Part shown: positions 27,901-35,125 of the stretch, piece after piece | How positions within the stretch are numbered: the stretch's first letter is position 1 | How the letters are laid out: each line of letters starts with the position of its first letter | NCBI RefSeq assembly: GCF_024385505.1 | Contig: NZ_JANFLT010000001.1 | Coordinates: forward strand, 682,001-746,000 | Length of the DNA: 64,000 nt | From: Arthrobacter zhaoxinii | Lineage (GTDB): Bacteria > Actinomycetota > Actinomycetes > Actinomycetales > Micrococcaceae | Direction of reading: 5' to 3' | Made by a program: the position numbers and the translations under genes | Notes under the pieces: generated by a model | What the model saw: the letters and a program-made list of their open reading frames with translations, nothing else | Told to the model about the DNA's origin: nothing | The model's database searches: none

Positions 27901-27951
27901 CAAGGGCGCAACCAATGCCACCGCAAACAAAACGGTGAGCACAAACAGCAC
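24907..27951 (-). CDS. mnhA: Na+/H+ antiporter subunit MrpA fused to MrpB (MnhAB)
   Basis: A 1014-residue subunit. It starts at GTG 27951 after GGGAG. The first about 780 residues are NuoL-like MrpA, with [51 protein letters not shown] and [20 protein letters not shown]. The last about 180 residues are an MrpB domain ([47 protein letters not shown]), usually a separate gene. The protein ends in an acidic tail. The complex exports Na+ in exchange for protons and supports pH and salt tolerance. Confidence 0.96.
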   Translation of the reverse strand: [1014 protein letters not shown]

Positions 27952-28149
27952 TATGATCTCCCGGGATTTTATCGATGTTGCAGCGTCAGACAGCTGTAGT
28001 TATCAAGGGGGCGGTCAAGGTCGGTCTATCCATTCTACCCATGGCATACACGTGCCCTCCTATTCGGGCCGGTCAGCGGCAGATGCAGGAATCGGCGGTT
28101 TAGGCGTGGAATACCGTTCCGGGCCGCGGGAGCCGCTAGGCTCGGCGGC

Positions 28150-29526
28150 ATGAGTCTCAGCACAGAAAACACGTCTCCGGGCCGCCCGGCGACAAGCGCC
28201 CCGGCCCCTGCACGCTGGAAACAGGTGGCGGCATGGGCTGCCTGGGACTGGGGCTCCGCTTCCTTCAACGCCGTGATGACCACCTTCGTGTTCACGGTCT
28301 ACCTGACGTCCGAGCAATTCGGCGACAAGGACCACAATTCCGCCGTCCTCGGCGCGGGCCTCGCCATTGCCGGCGTGGCCGTGGCCGTCCTCGCACCGGT
28401 GACCGGACAGCGGTCGGACGCCGGCGGACGCCGCCGCAAATGGCTGACCGTCAACACCCTGCTGACCTGCGCCCTGGTCGCAGCGTGCTGGTTTGTCTTC
28501 CCCTCCCCCGACTACCTGATCCTCGGTGTGGCCCTGATTGCCGCAGCGAACCTGTTCTTCGAGTTTGCGGGCGTCAACTACAACGCCATGCTCAGCCAGA
28601 TCTCCACCCGGGCCACGGTGGGAAAAATCAGCGGCCTGGGCTGGGCCATGGGCTACGTAGGCGGAATCGCCGCCCTCGCGCTGGTGCTCGTAGGGTTCGT
28701 GCAGCCCGACGTCGGCTGGTTCGGAGTCACTTCCGAAGACGGACTGAACATCCGTGCCGTGGCGCTGTTCTCGGCAGTCTGGTTCCTGCTCTTCGCGCTG
28801 CCGCTCATGTTTGCCGTGCCCGAAGTCCCCCGCCAGGATGCAGTGGCCCGGCTGGGAATCCTCGCCTCGTACAAGCTTTTGTTCCACCGCATCAAGGTCC
28901 TCTTCCGGACCGACCCGCACACCATTTACTTCCTGCTTGCCAGCGCCGTCTTCCGGGACGGACTCGCGGCGGTGTTCACCTTCGGCGGCGTTATCGCGGC
29001 CGGCACCTTCGGGTGGGAACTGTCGGAAGTGATTATGTTCGCCATCTTCGGCAACGTGGTCGCCGCCGTCGGGTCCGTGATCGGCGGGTTCCTCGATGAC
29101 CGGTCAGGACCCAAGGCCGTGATCGTCGGTTCGCTGATCGGGCTGATCCTCGCCGGCACTGCCGTGGTGGTGCTCGGTCCCAAGGACCAGGACCTGCTGG
29201 GGCTGCAGTGGACCGGCGACACCACCTTCTGGATCTTCGGCCTGATGCTGTGCCTGTTCGTTGGCCCGGCCCAGTCCGCCTCCCGGGCGTTCCTGGCCCG
29301 GCTCGCCACGGAAGGCAAGGAAGGCGAGCTGTTCGGCCTCTACGCCACCACAGGGCGGGCGGTCAGCTTCCTGGCCCCCACCCTGTTCTCGGCCTGCATT
29401 TTGATTTTCGGTTCGCAGCGCTACGGCATCATCGGCATCATGGCCGTGCTGCTGGTTGGCTTGCTGGTCCTGCTCCCGGTCCGCTCCCCCGGGGCACGGA
29501 AGGCCGCGGCAGCCGATAAGGAGTAA
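28150..29526 (+). CDS. MFS transporter, UMF1/Atg22-like family
   Basis: A 458-residue transporter of about 12 helices. The opening WAAWDWGSASFNAVMTTFVFTVYLT is typical of the UMF1 family, related to fungal Atg22 vacuolar amino acid effluxers. The loop between helices 2 and 3 reads GQRSDAGGRRRKW, the MFS signature. The substrate is not known; family members are linked to nucleoside or amino acid movement. The ATG at 28150 follows a short leader. A 25-bp tandem repeat begins just after its stop. Confidence 0.9.
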   Translation: MSLSTENTSPGRPATSAPAPARWKQVAAWAAWDWGSASFNAVMTTFVFTVYLTSEQFGDKDHNSAVLGAGLAIAGVAVAVLAPVTGQRSDAGGRRRKWLTVNTLLTCALVAACWFVFPSPDYLILGVALIAAANLFFEFAGVNYNAMLSQISTRATVGKISGLGWAMGYVGGIAALALVLVGFVQPDVGWFGVTSEDGLNIRAVALFSAVWFLLFALPLMFAVPEVPRQDAVARLGILASYKLLFHRIKVLFRTDPHTIYFLLASAVFRDGLAAVFTFGGVIAAGTFGWELSEVIMFAIFGNVVAAVGSVIGGFLDDRSGPKAVIVGSLIGLILAGTAVVVLGPKDQDLLGLQWTGDTTFWIFGLMLCLFVGPAQSASRAFLARLATEGKEGELFGLYATTGRAVSFLAPTLFSACILIFGSQRYGIIGIMAVLLVGLLVLLPVRSPGARKAAAADKE

Positions 29527-29540
29527 GTCCGGCGCGCGGG

Positions 29541-29665
29541 TCCGGCCTATGGACCTGACTCCGGGTCCGGCCTATGGGCCTGGCTCCGGGTCCGGCCTAT
29601 GGGCCTGGCTCCGGGTCCGGCCTATGGGCCTGGCTCCGGGTCCGGCCTATGGGCCTGGCTCCGGC
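29541..29665. repeat. 25-bp tandem repeat, five copies
   Basis: Five head-to-tail copies start at 29541, 29566, 29591, 29616 and 29641. The unit begins TCCGGCCTATGGGCCTGGCT and continues with CCGGG. Copies 2 to 4 are identical, copy 5 differs in its last base, and copy 1 differs in two positions. A unit of 25 is not a multiple of three, so it is unlikely to encode a repeat protein. It is intergenic, 15 bases after the MFS stop. Confidence 0.97.
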
Positions 29666-29710
29666 GGCAACGAAATTCCTTCGCTCGCAGAGCTCGCTTG
29701 GAATATTAAA

Positions 29711-29780
29711 GCCGCCTCCGCCAGGCCCTCCGGCCGGACGGTCACGCCGCCTCCGCCAGGCCCTCCAGCCGGACGGTCCC
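29711..29780. repeat. 35-bp direct tandem duplication
   Basis: Copy 1 (29711-29745) and copy 2 (29746-29780) are the same 35 bases with about two differences; each begins GCCGCCTCCGCCAGGCCCTC and ends GCCGGACGGTC plus two or so bases. The pair ends one base before the dcd stop codon. It lies on the same spacer as the 25-bp repeat. Confidence 0.93.
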
Positions 29781-29781
29781 C

Positions 29782-30396
29782 TTAGGAGGCGCTGACGGCA
29801 TCCTCGTCATTAGCGGCGGCGCCGATGTCGGTGCGGTGGAAATTCAGGTGGCTGCGCGACGCCGTCGGGCCCCGCTGGCCCTGGTAACGGTTGCCGTAGC
29901 GGCCGGAGCCGTACGCATGCTCAGCCGGCGAGCTGAGCCGGAAGAAGCACAACTGGCCGATCTTGGAACCGGGCCACAGCTTGATGGGCAGCGTTGCCAT
30001 GTTGGAAAGCTCCAGCGTGACGTGCCCGGAGAAGCCCGGATCAATGAAGCCGGCGGTGGAGTGCGTAAGCAGCCCGAGGCGCCCCAGGGAGGACTTGCCT
30101 TCCAGGCGGGCGGCAATGTCATCCGGCAGGGTGACCTGCTCGTAGGTGGAGCCCAGGACAAATTCGCCGGGGTGGAGGATGAAAGGCTCGTCCGGAGCCA
30201 CATCCACCAGCCGGGTCAGTTCCGGTTGGTCCTGGGAGGGATCAATGTGGGCGTACTTATGGTTGTCGAAGAGCCGGAAGAAGCGGTCGATGCGCACATC
30301 GACGCTGGAAGGCTGGACCATAGCGGGGTCGTAAGGGTCCAGGGCAATCCGGTTGTCGGCAATCTCGGCTCGGATGTCGCGGTCAGAAATCAGCAC
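29782..30396 (-). CDS. dcd: dCTP deaminase
   Basis: A 204-residue enzyme that deaminates dCTP towards dUTP/dUMP for thymidylate synthesis. The trimeric dUTPase-like fold is evident: [49 protein letters not shown] and [12 protein letters not shown], where the Glu in LELSN is catalytic. The mycobacterial enzyme also hydrolyses dUTP; whether this one does cannot be decided here. The start matches the family. Confidence 0.96.
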   Translation of the reverse strand: MLISDRDIRAEIADNRIALDPYDPAMVQPSSVDVRIDRFFRLFDNHKYAHIDPSQDQPELTRLVDVAPDEPFILHPGEFVLGSTYEQVTLPDDIAARLEGKSSLGRLGLLTHSTAGFIDPGFSGHVTLELSNMATLPIKLWPGSKIGQLCFFRLSSPAEHAYGSGRYGNRYQGQRGPTASRSHLNFHRTDIGAAANDEDAVSAS

Positions 30397-30420
30397 TCTT
30401 CAAAAATAGCGCACATGCCC

Positions 30421-31275
30421 CTAGCGGCCGATTTCCGTCCGCACCGCATAGAGCTCCGGGAAAAACGTGAGTTCGAGGGCACGCCGCAGGAAGCCGGCGC
30501 CGCTGGAACCGCCGGTTCCGCGCTTCATCCCGATGGTGCGTTCCACGGTCTTCACGTGTCGGAAACGCCACAACTGGAAATTGTCCTCGAGGTCCACCAG
30601 CTCCTCACAGGCCTCGTACACGTCCCAGTTCGAGGCCGGGTTCTCGTAGACGTATTTGTAGACCGCCAGCAGCGACTCGTTATACACATGGGCCTGCGTC
30701 ACGTCGCGGGCCAGCAGCTCCGGCTCCACCGCGTATCCCCGCCGGGCGAGGTAGCGGATGAATTCGTCGTAGATGCTGGTCTCGGAAAGCAGTCCGGACA
30801 GCAGGGCCTGCGCCTCCGGGTCCGCCGCAAACACGGCAATCATTGCTTCGTTCTTGTTGCCCAGCAGGAACTCGACGGCACGGTACTGGTAGGACTGGAA
30901 CCCGCTGGAGGCACCAAGGTCGTCACGGAATTCCGAGTATTCGGAGGGGGTCAGGGTCGCCAGCACGGACCACTGTTCGGTCAGCGAGCGCTGGATGTGC
31001 TTGATCCGGGCGATGCCCTTCATGGCCGACCGCAGGTCATCCGCCGCCAGCCTGGCGCGCACGGCGAGCAGCTCGTGCAGCACGAGCTTGAGCCACAGTT
31101 CCGAGGTCTGGTGCTGGATGATGAACAGCATCTCGTCGTGGTGCTCCGGGCGGCTTACCGGATGCTGGGCAGCGAGCAGATCATCCAGGGCAAGGTAGGA
31201 CCCGTAGCTCATCTTGTCGCTGAAATCCCGTTCAATGCCTGCTTCGAGGCTGCGGGTGTTCTCGTTCGGACTCAT
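30421..31275 (-). CDS. kynA: Tryptophan 2,3-dioxygenase
   Basis: A 284-residue haem enzyme converting L-tryptophan to N-formylkynurenine. I start at ATG 31275 (MSPNENTRSLEAGIERDF); the open frame extends far upstream but overlaps the divergent SseB-like gene. Family motifs are YGSYLALDDLLAAQHP, EMLFIIQHQTSELWLKL, FRDDLGASSGFQSYQYRAVEFLLGNK, WDVYEACEELVDLEDNFQLWRFRHVKTVERTIGMKRGTGGSSG. No kynB or kynU lies next to it, so the rest of the pathway must be elsewhere. Confidence 0.96.
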   Translation of the reverse strand: MSPNENTRSLEAGIERDFSDKMSYGSYLALDDLLAAQHPVSRPEHHDEMLFIIQHQTSELWLKLVLHELLAVRARLAADDLRSAMKGIARIKHIQRSLTEQWSVLATLTPSEYSEFRDDLGASSGFQSYQYRAVEFLLGNKNEAMIAVFAADPEAQALLSGLLSETSIYDEFIRYLARRGYAVEPELLARDVTQAHVYNESLLAVYKYVYENPASNWDVYEACEELVDLEDNFQLWRFRHVKTVERTIGMKRGTGGSSGAGFLRRALELTFFPELYAVRTEIGR

Positions 31276-31345
31276 GCCCACCACGGTATCCGCTCGGTAT
31301 GCCAGACTTGGAGTTTTGGCACCGATCCCTCCGAAGGAGTCCCCC

Positions 31346-31855
31346 ATGGAACCGGACAACACCCCTGAGATCCCGACTATGCCGCTGGCCCATGACGACG
31401 TCGAAGCACCCGGCGCGGCTCTTGAAGAAGCCATCACCGCCGGCCGCGAGGGCCGGATCACCAACCGCGAGGTCATGTCCGTCATCTGGACCTCGGAGCT
31501 GCTCAGCGTTGGCCGCCTTACGAAGGACGATGATCCCTCCACGTTCCAGGCCGTGGTCCTGAAGGCCCCGGATGCCGACTACTCCGTGGCCGCCACCTTC
31601 ACCTCCGCGGACCGCATCCCCGCACAGCTGCGCGAAGCAGCACCGGTGGTCGTCAAGGCCACCGGCGAAGCCACCATCCGCAGCATTGCCCCGGGATACG
31701 GCATGTCCGTGAATCCGGGACACGAAGTAGGGCTGGAGATCGGCCCGGACGTGGTGGCGTCACTCGTGGCCGCGTACGAAAAGACCGCCGAGCAGGCGCG
31801 GGACTCTGCCCGGCCCGACGATCCGACCGCGGAAGGGCCTAAAACAGCCGGTTAG
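31346..31855 (+). CDS. SseB-like protein (N-terminal domain)
   Basis: A 169-residue soluble protein. The ATG at 31346 follows GAAGGAGTCCCCC. The middle and end resemble the SseB N-terminal domain: LEEAITAGREGRITNREVMSVIWTSELL, then VLKAPDADYSVAATFTSADRIP, and APGYGMSVNPGHEVGLEIGPDVVASLV. SseB was first linked to enhanced serine sensitivity in E. coli; its biochemical role is unknown. It is divergent from kynA with a 70-base gap and precedes the protease gene. Confidence 0.75.
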   Translation: MEPDNTPEIPTMPLAHDDVEAPGAALEEAITAGREGRITNREVMSVIWTSELLSVGRLTKDDDPSTFQAVVLKAPDADYSVAATFTSADRIPAQLREAAPVVVKATGEATIRSIAPGYGMSVNPGHEVGLEIGPDVVASLVAAYEKTAEQARDSARPDDPTAEGPKTAG

Positions 31856-31958
31856 GTTGCGTTATGGCCGTTTGATGCCGTTTTTACCCGCCTGACCCTT
31901 GAAGTGTCGGTGCCGGAGCCTACGCTGGGGAGCCTCACCACAGAGGGAGGGCTGTACC

Positions 31959-33026
31959 GTGACCAATTCGAGCGTGACTTCGTCGATCTGTTCCATTGTT
32001 CCGCCGTATCTGCTTGCCCGGCTGGCCGCCGCCGAAGACCCCGCCAAGGCAACGGCGGCGAAGGCGGCCCGCCGGGCGCTCACCGGGATTGAGGGGGTGG
32101 AATCGGCACGTTCAGTGCGGCATTCGGCACCGTCCCGCGGGTCCGGTACCGCACTCACTCCGTCGCTGCGCCGCACCATCTCGGATGCCCTGGGACTGGA
32201 GGAACTGCCGGGCACGGTGGTGCGCTCCGAGGGCGGACCGGCCACGGGCGACCCCGCCGTGGACGAAACCTATGACGGCCTCGGGGCCACCTACCACCTC
32301 TTCAGCGACGCCTACGGACGTTCCTCGCTCGACGGCGCGGGCCGGGCGCTGGAGGCCACAGTCCACTACGGCCACGCGTACGACAACGCTTTCTGGGACG
32401 GCACGCGCATGGTGCTCGGTGACGGCGACGGCGAGGTCTTCGAACGCTTCAGCAAATCCGTCACGGTAATCGCCCACGAGCTGACCCACGGCATCATCCA
32501 GTACACGGCGCAGCTGGATTACCGTGACCAGGCCGGGGCGCTCAACGAATCGGTGGCGGACGTCTTCGGCGTCCTCGTGGAGCAGAAACTGCTGGGCCGG
32601 ACCGCCGGCCAGGCGGACTGGCTGGTGGGCGCAGGCCTGTTCACTGCCCAGGTGCAGGGGCGGGCGCTGCGGTCCCTGAAGGCGCCGGGGACTGCCTACG
32701 ACGACGACGTGCTTGGCAAGGACCCTCAGCCGTCGTCCATGGAGGACTTCGTGAAGACCTCAGCCGACAACGGCGGCGTCCACATCAACTCCGGGATTCC
32801 CAACCGCGCGTTCTACCTGGTGGCCGAAACCCTCGGCGGGTATGCCTGGGAGCGGGCCGGGCAGATCTGGTACGACACCATTACCGAACGCAACTTCCCT
32901 GCCGACGCCACCTTCGCCGTCTTTGCCGCCGCCACAATCACCGCGGCCGAAAAACGCTACGGGGCGGGGACTGAGGAAAGTACCGCTGTTCAGGCCGCAT
33001 GGAAAGAGGTTAACGTCTTGGTATGA
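31959..33026 (+). CDS. M4 metallopeptidase, protealysin-like
   Basis: A 355-residue zinc protease. The GTG 31959 has GAGGGAGGGC upstream; the open frame starts 20 codons earlier. There is no secretory signal peptide; the short leader contains SIVPPYLLARLA, the propeptide motif of protealysin-like proteases. HELTH (about 173-177) supplies the two zinc histidines and catalytic Glu; NESVAD supplies the third ligand (Glu about 197); NGGVHINSGIPNRAFYLVA holds the catalytic His. The next gene, overlapping by four bases, looks like the emfourin inhibitor. Intracellular or non-classically exported action is likely. Confidence 0.93.
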   Translation: MTNSSVTSSICSIVPPYLLARLAAAEDPAKATAAKAARRALTGIEGVESARSVRHSAPSRGSGTALTPSLRRTISDALGLEELPGTVVRSEGGPATGDPAVDETYDGLGATYHLFSDAYGRSSLDGAGRALEATVHYGHAYDNAFWDGTRMVLGDGDGEVFERFSKSVTVIAHELTHGIIQYTAQLDYRDQAGALNESVADVFGVLVEQKLLGRTAGQADWLVGAGLFTAQVQGRALRSLKAPGTAYDDDVLGKDPQPSSMEDFVKTSADNGGVHINSGIPNRAFYLVAETLGGYAWERAGQIWYDTITERNFPADATFAVFAAATITAAEKRYGAGTEESTAVQAAWKEVNVLV

Positions 33027-33301
33027 GACTGGTGGTAGTGCGCAGCGGCGGCTTTGCGGGCATGCAGCGCACCTGGAGCACGCAGGTCAGCTCCGAAGAG
33101 GCACAGGAGCGGTGGCTGCCGCTCCTCAGCGACCCGCCCGAAGCCCCGGACAGCGAACCGGACCGGTTCACCTACGAAATTTCGGTGGGCCCTGCGGCCG
33201 TCACCATCCCCGAACGGCAGGTGAAGGGGAGGTGGCGCGAACTTGTGGAGCGTGCGCGGGCCGGCGCCGATTCGGACGCCGGCGAGGCGCCGGGCGGATA
33301 A
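33023..33301 (+). CDS. Emfourin-like protealysin inhibitor
   Basis: A 92-residue protein starting with ATGA in overlap with the protease stop. It begins RLVVVRSGGFAGMQRTWS and contains FTYEISVGPAAVTIPERQV, the pattern of emfourin (M4in), a small slow-tight inhibitor encoded beside protealysin genes in Serratia and other bacteria. Emfourin lacks a signal peptide, as does this protein. The role of masking the protease in the cytoplasm is known for the Serratia pair and inferred here. Confidence 0.82.
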   Translation: MRLVVVRSGGFAGMQRTWSTQVSSEEAQERWLPLLSDPPEAPDSEPDRFTYEISVGPAAVTIPERQVKGRWRELVERARAGADSDAGEAPGG

Positions 33302-33416
33302 TCATCCGGGCCCTTGCCGCGCGGTCCTCGAACCCTCCGGCAGCACCGCACCCGGATTAGGCAACCCGTCGGTTCCATGTAAAGTAAGAGATTGTGCCGG
33401 ATCTGCTCCGGCCGCT

Positions 33417-33490
33417 GCGGGCGTAGCTCAATGGTAGAGCGCTAGCTTCCCAAGCTTGATACGCGGGTTCGATTCCCGTCGCCCGCTCCA
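33417..33490 (+). tRNA. tRNA-Gly (anticodon CCC), CCA encoded
   Basis: A 74-base cloverleaf: acceptor GCGGGCG with CGCCCGC, D arm GCTC/GAGC, anticodon loop TTCCCAA (anticodon CCC), T arm GCGGG/CCCGT with loop TTCGATT, discriminator T and CCA in the gene. One T-T mismatch lies at the second pair of the anticodon stem (CTAGC/GCTTG), and the first T-stem pair is G-U. It decodes GGG codons. Confidence 0.95.
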
Positions 33491-33588
33491 TTTTGGAGCA
33501 ACGTCCCTCCCCCTCCCTCTGCGCTTTCGCTGTCAGCGTGTCAACCCCCTGCTCGAAGTCCGGTGTAACCGGCGTAGACTTGTCCGCG

Positions 33589-34050
33589 ATGAACCGGAAA
33601 ATGTTTAAGTCCAAAATCCACCGCGCCACGGTCACCCATGCCGACCTCCACTACGTGGGGTCCGTGACGGTTGACCTCGACCTCCTTGAGGCCGCGGACA
33701 TCCTGCCCGGAGAGCTCGTCTCTATCGTCGACGTCGACAACGGCGCCCGGCTGGAGACGTACACCATCGCCGGCGAGCGCGGCTCGGGGGTGTTGGGCAT
33801 CAACGGCGCCGCGGCGCATCTGGTGCACGTGGGCGACACGGTCATCCTCATCACCTACGCAGACATGACCACCGAAGAGGCCCGCAGCTTTGTGCCCACG
33901 GTTGTCCACGTTGATTCCGCCAACCGGATTCTTGAACTGGGAACGGACCCGGCTGAAGCCGTGACCGAAGGCACCGAGCGTCCTCCGCTGGCCCTGGACA
34001 ATACCCAGGTCATGGGCAGCAACCTGGACGTACCTGCCGAAGCCAGATAG
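33589..34050 (+). CDS. panD: Aspartate 1-decarboxylase precursor
   Basis: A 153-residue proenzyme making beta-alanine for pantothenate and CoA. Starting at ATG 33589 ([20 protein letters not shown]) places the self-cleavage site at Gly24-Ser25 in HYVGSVTVD, the canonical position; the Ser becomes the pyruvoyl group. [24 protein letters not shown] is the conserved core. The last 35 residues are longer than in E. coli PanD. The open frame extends back into the tRNA flank and should be ignored. Confidence 0.96.
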   Translation: MNRKMFKSKIHRATVTHADLHYVGSVTVDLDLLEAADILPGELVSIVDVDNGARLETYTIAGERGSGVLGINGAAAHLVHVGDTVILITYADMTTEEARSFVPTVVHVDSANRILELGTDPAEAVTEGTERPPLALDNTQVMGSNLDVPAEAR

Positions 34051-34059
34051 CAGCATCCG

Positions 34060-34986
34060 GTGCTGGGGGTACTCACCGGGTTCGCAGTTGTCTGGATCAT
34101 CATCCTCACCGGGTACTGCATCGGCAGGCTTGGGGTGCTGGGGGACAACGCCCAGACCGTGCTCAGCCGGCTGGCGTTTTTTGTCGCGTCCCCCGCCCTC
34201 CTCCTCATTACCCTGAGCGATGCGGACCTGGGCACTGTTTTTTCGCTTCCGCTGCTGGTCGCGGCCGCCAGCGCCGGAGCCACGGCGGTCCTGTATGTGC
34301 TGGCAACCCGCTGGTGGCTGCGCCGCCCGCTGCCCGAGATGCTCATCTCGGCCATGTCCTCGTCCCTGGTGAATGCCGCCAATCTCGGCCTGCCCATTTG
34401 CGTGTACGTCCTGGGGGACGCCGCCTATATCGCACCCGTGCTGATTTTCCAGCTCGCCTTTTTCACGCCGTTCTTTTTGATGATGATGGATTCAGCCACC
34501 AGCGGCCGGCGGACCTCACTTCGGGTCTTTGCCGGCCAGGTGGTGCGCAACCCCATCATCGTCGGTTCCCTGCTCGGTCTGCTGCTGGCCGCCACCGGCA
34601 CGCAGCTGCCCGAAATCATCCATGAACCGGTATCCCTGATCGGCGGAGCGGCAGTTCCCGCCATGCTGCTGGCCTTCGGACTCTCACTGGTGGGTTCACG
34701 GCCGCTGACTGCCGACGGCGGCCGGCGGGCCGACGTCGTCCTCGCCTCCGCGTTCAAGCTCGTTGTCCAGCCGCTGCTGGCTTTCCTACTGGCCCGCTTC
34801 CTCCTGGGCATGGATGGACATCTGCTCTTCGCCGTCGTCGTGACCGCTGCCCTGCCCACCGCGCAGAATGTGTTCGTTGCCGCTGCCCGCTACGATGAAG
34901 GCCTGCTGGTGGCAAAGGACACCGTGCTGCTCACCACCATTGCCTCGCTTCCGGTCCTGGTCCTGGCGGCAGCTCTGCTCGCCTGA
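34060..34986 (+). CDS. AEC family transporter (auxin efflux carrier-like)
   Basis: A 308-residue membrane protein of about 10 helices. It starts at GTG 34060, nine bases after panD. Family features are VVWIIILTGYCIGRLGVL, a Pro in SLVNAANLGLPICVYVLG and the second half with VVRNPIIVGSLLGLLLAATG and AVPAMLLAFGLSLVG. AEC members export organic acids or other small molecules; the substrate is unknown. The nearness to panD suggests co-transcription but not a shared pathway. Confidence 0.88.
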   Translation: MLGVLTGFAVVWIIILTGYCIGRLGVLGDNAQTVLSRLAFFVASPALLLITLSDADLGTVFSLPLLVAAASAGATAVLYVLATRWWLRRPLPEMLISAMSSSLVNAANLGLPICVYVLGDAAYIAPVLIFQLAFFTPFFLMMMDSATSGRRTSLRVFAGQVVRNPIIVGSLLGLLLAATGTQLPEIIHEPVSLIGGAAVPAMLLAFGLSLVGSRPLTADGGRRADVVLASAFKLVVQPLLAFLLARFLLGMDGHLLFAVVVTAALPTAQNVFVAAARYDEGLLVAKDTVLLTTIASLPVLVLAAALLA

Positions 34987-35018
34987 GGGTCTACCCGGCT
35001 CGATCCCTTTTAATGTGG

Positions 35019-35029
35019 CGTAAATTACG
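35019..35029. promoter_or_regulatory. Short palindrome upstream of the sugar ABC importer
   Basis: CGTAA-A-TTACG is an 11-base palindrome in an AT-richer stretch about 97 bases before the binding-protein gene. It could be part of an operator for a sugar-responsive regulator, but no regulator gene lies nearby and the site matches no family I can name. Confidence 0.35.
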
Positions 35030-35125
35030 TTCAAGGCATATGGTCAAACGAAGACTGCTCAGCGTGCAGTCCGTCTTCTGCAACGCCGCAGGGGACGCTT
35101 ACGACGAGGTGGAGGCACAGTACCG

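Noticed and set aside
29574-29795. Repeat-encoded peptide in the 25-bp VNTR
   Set aside because: The 25-base unit shifts frame each copy, so a real repeat protein is unlikely, and no ribosome site precedes it.
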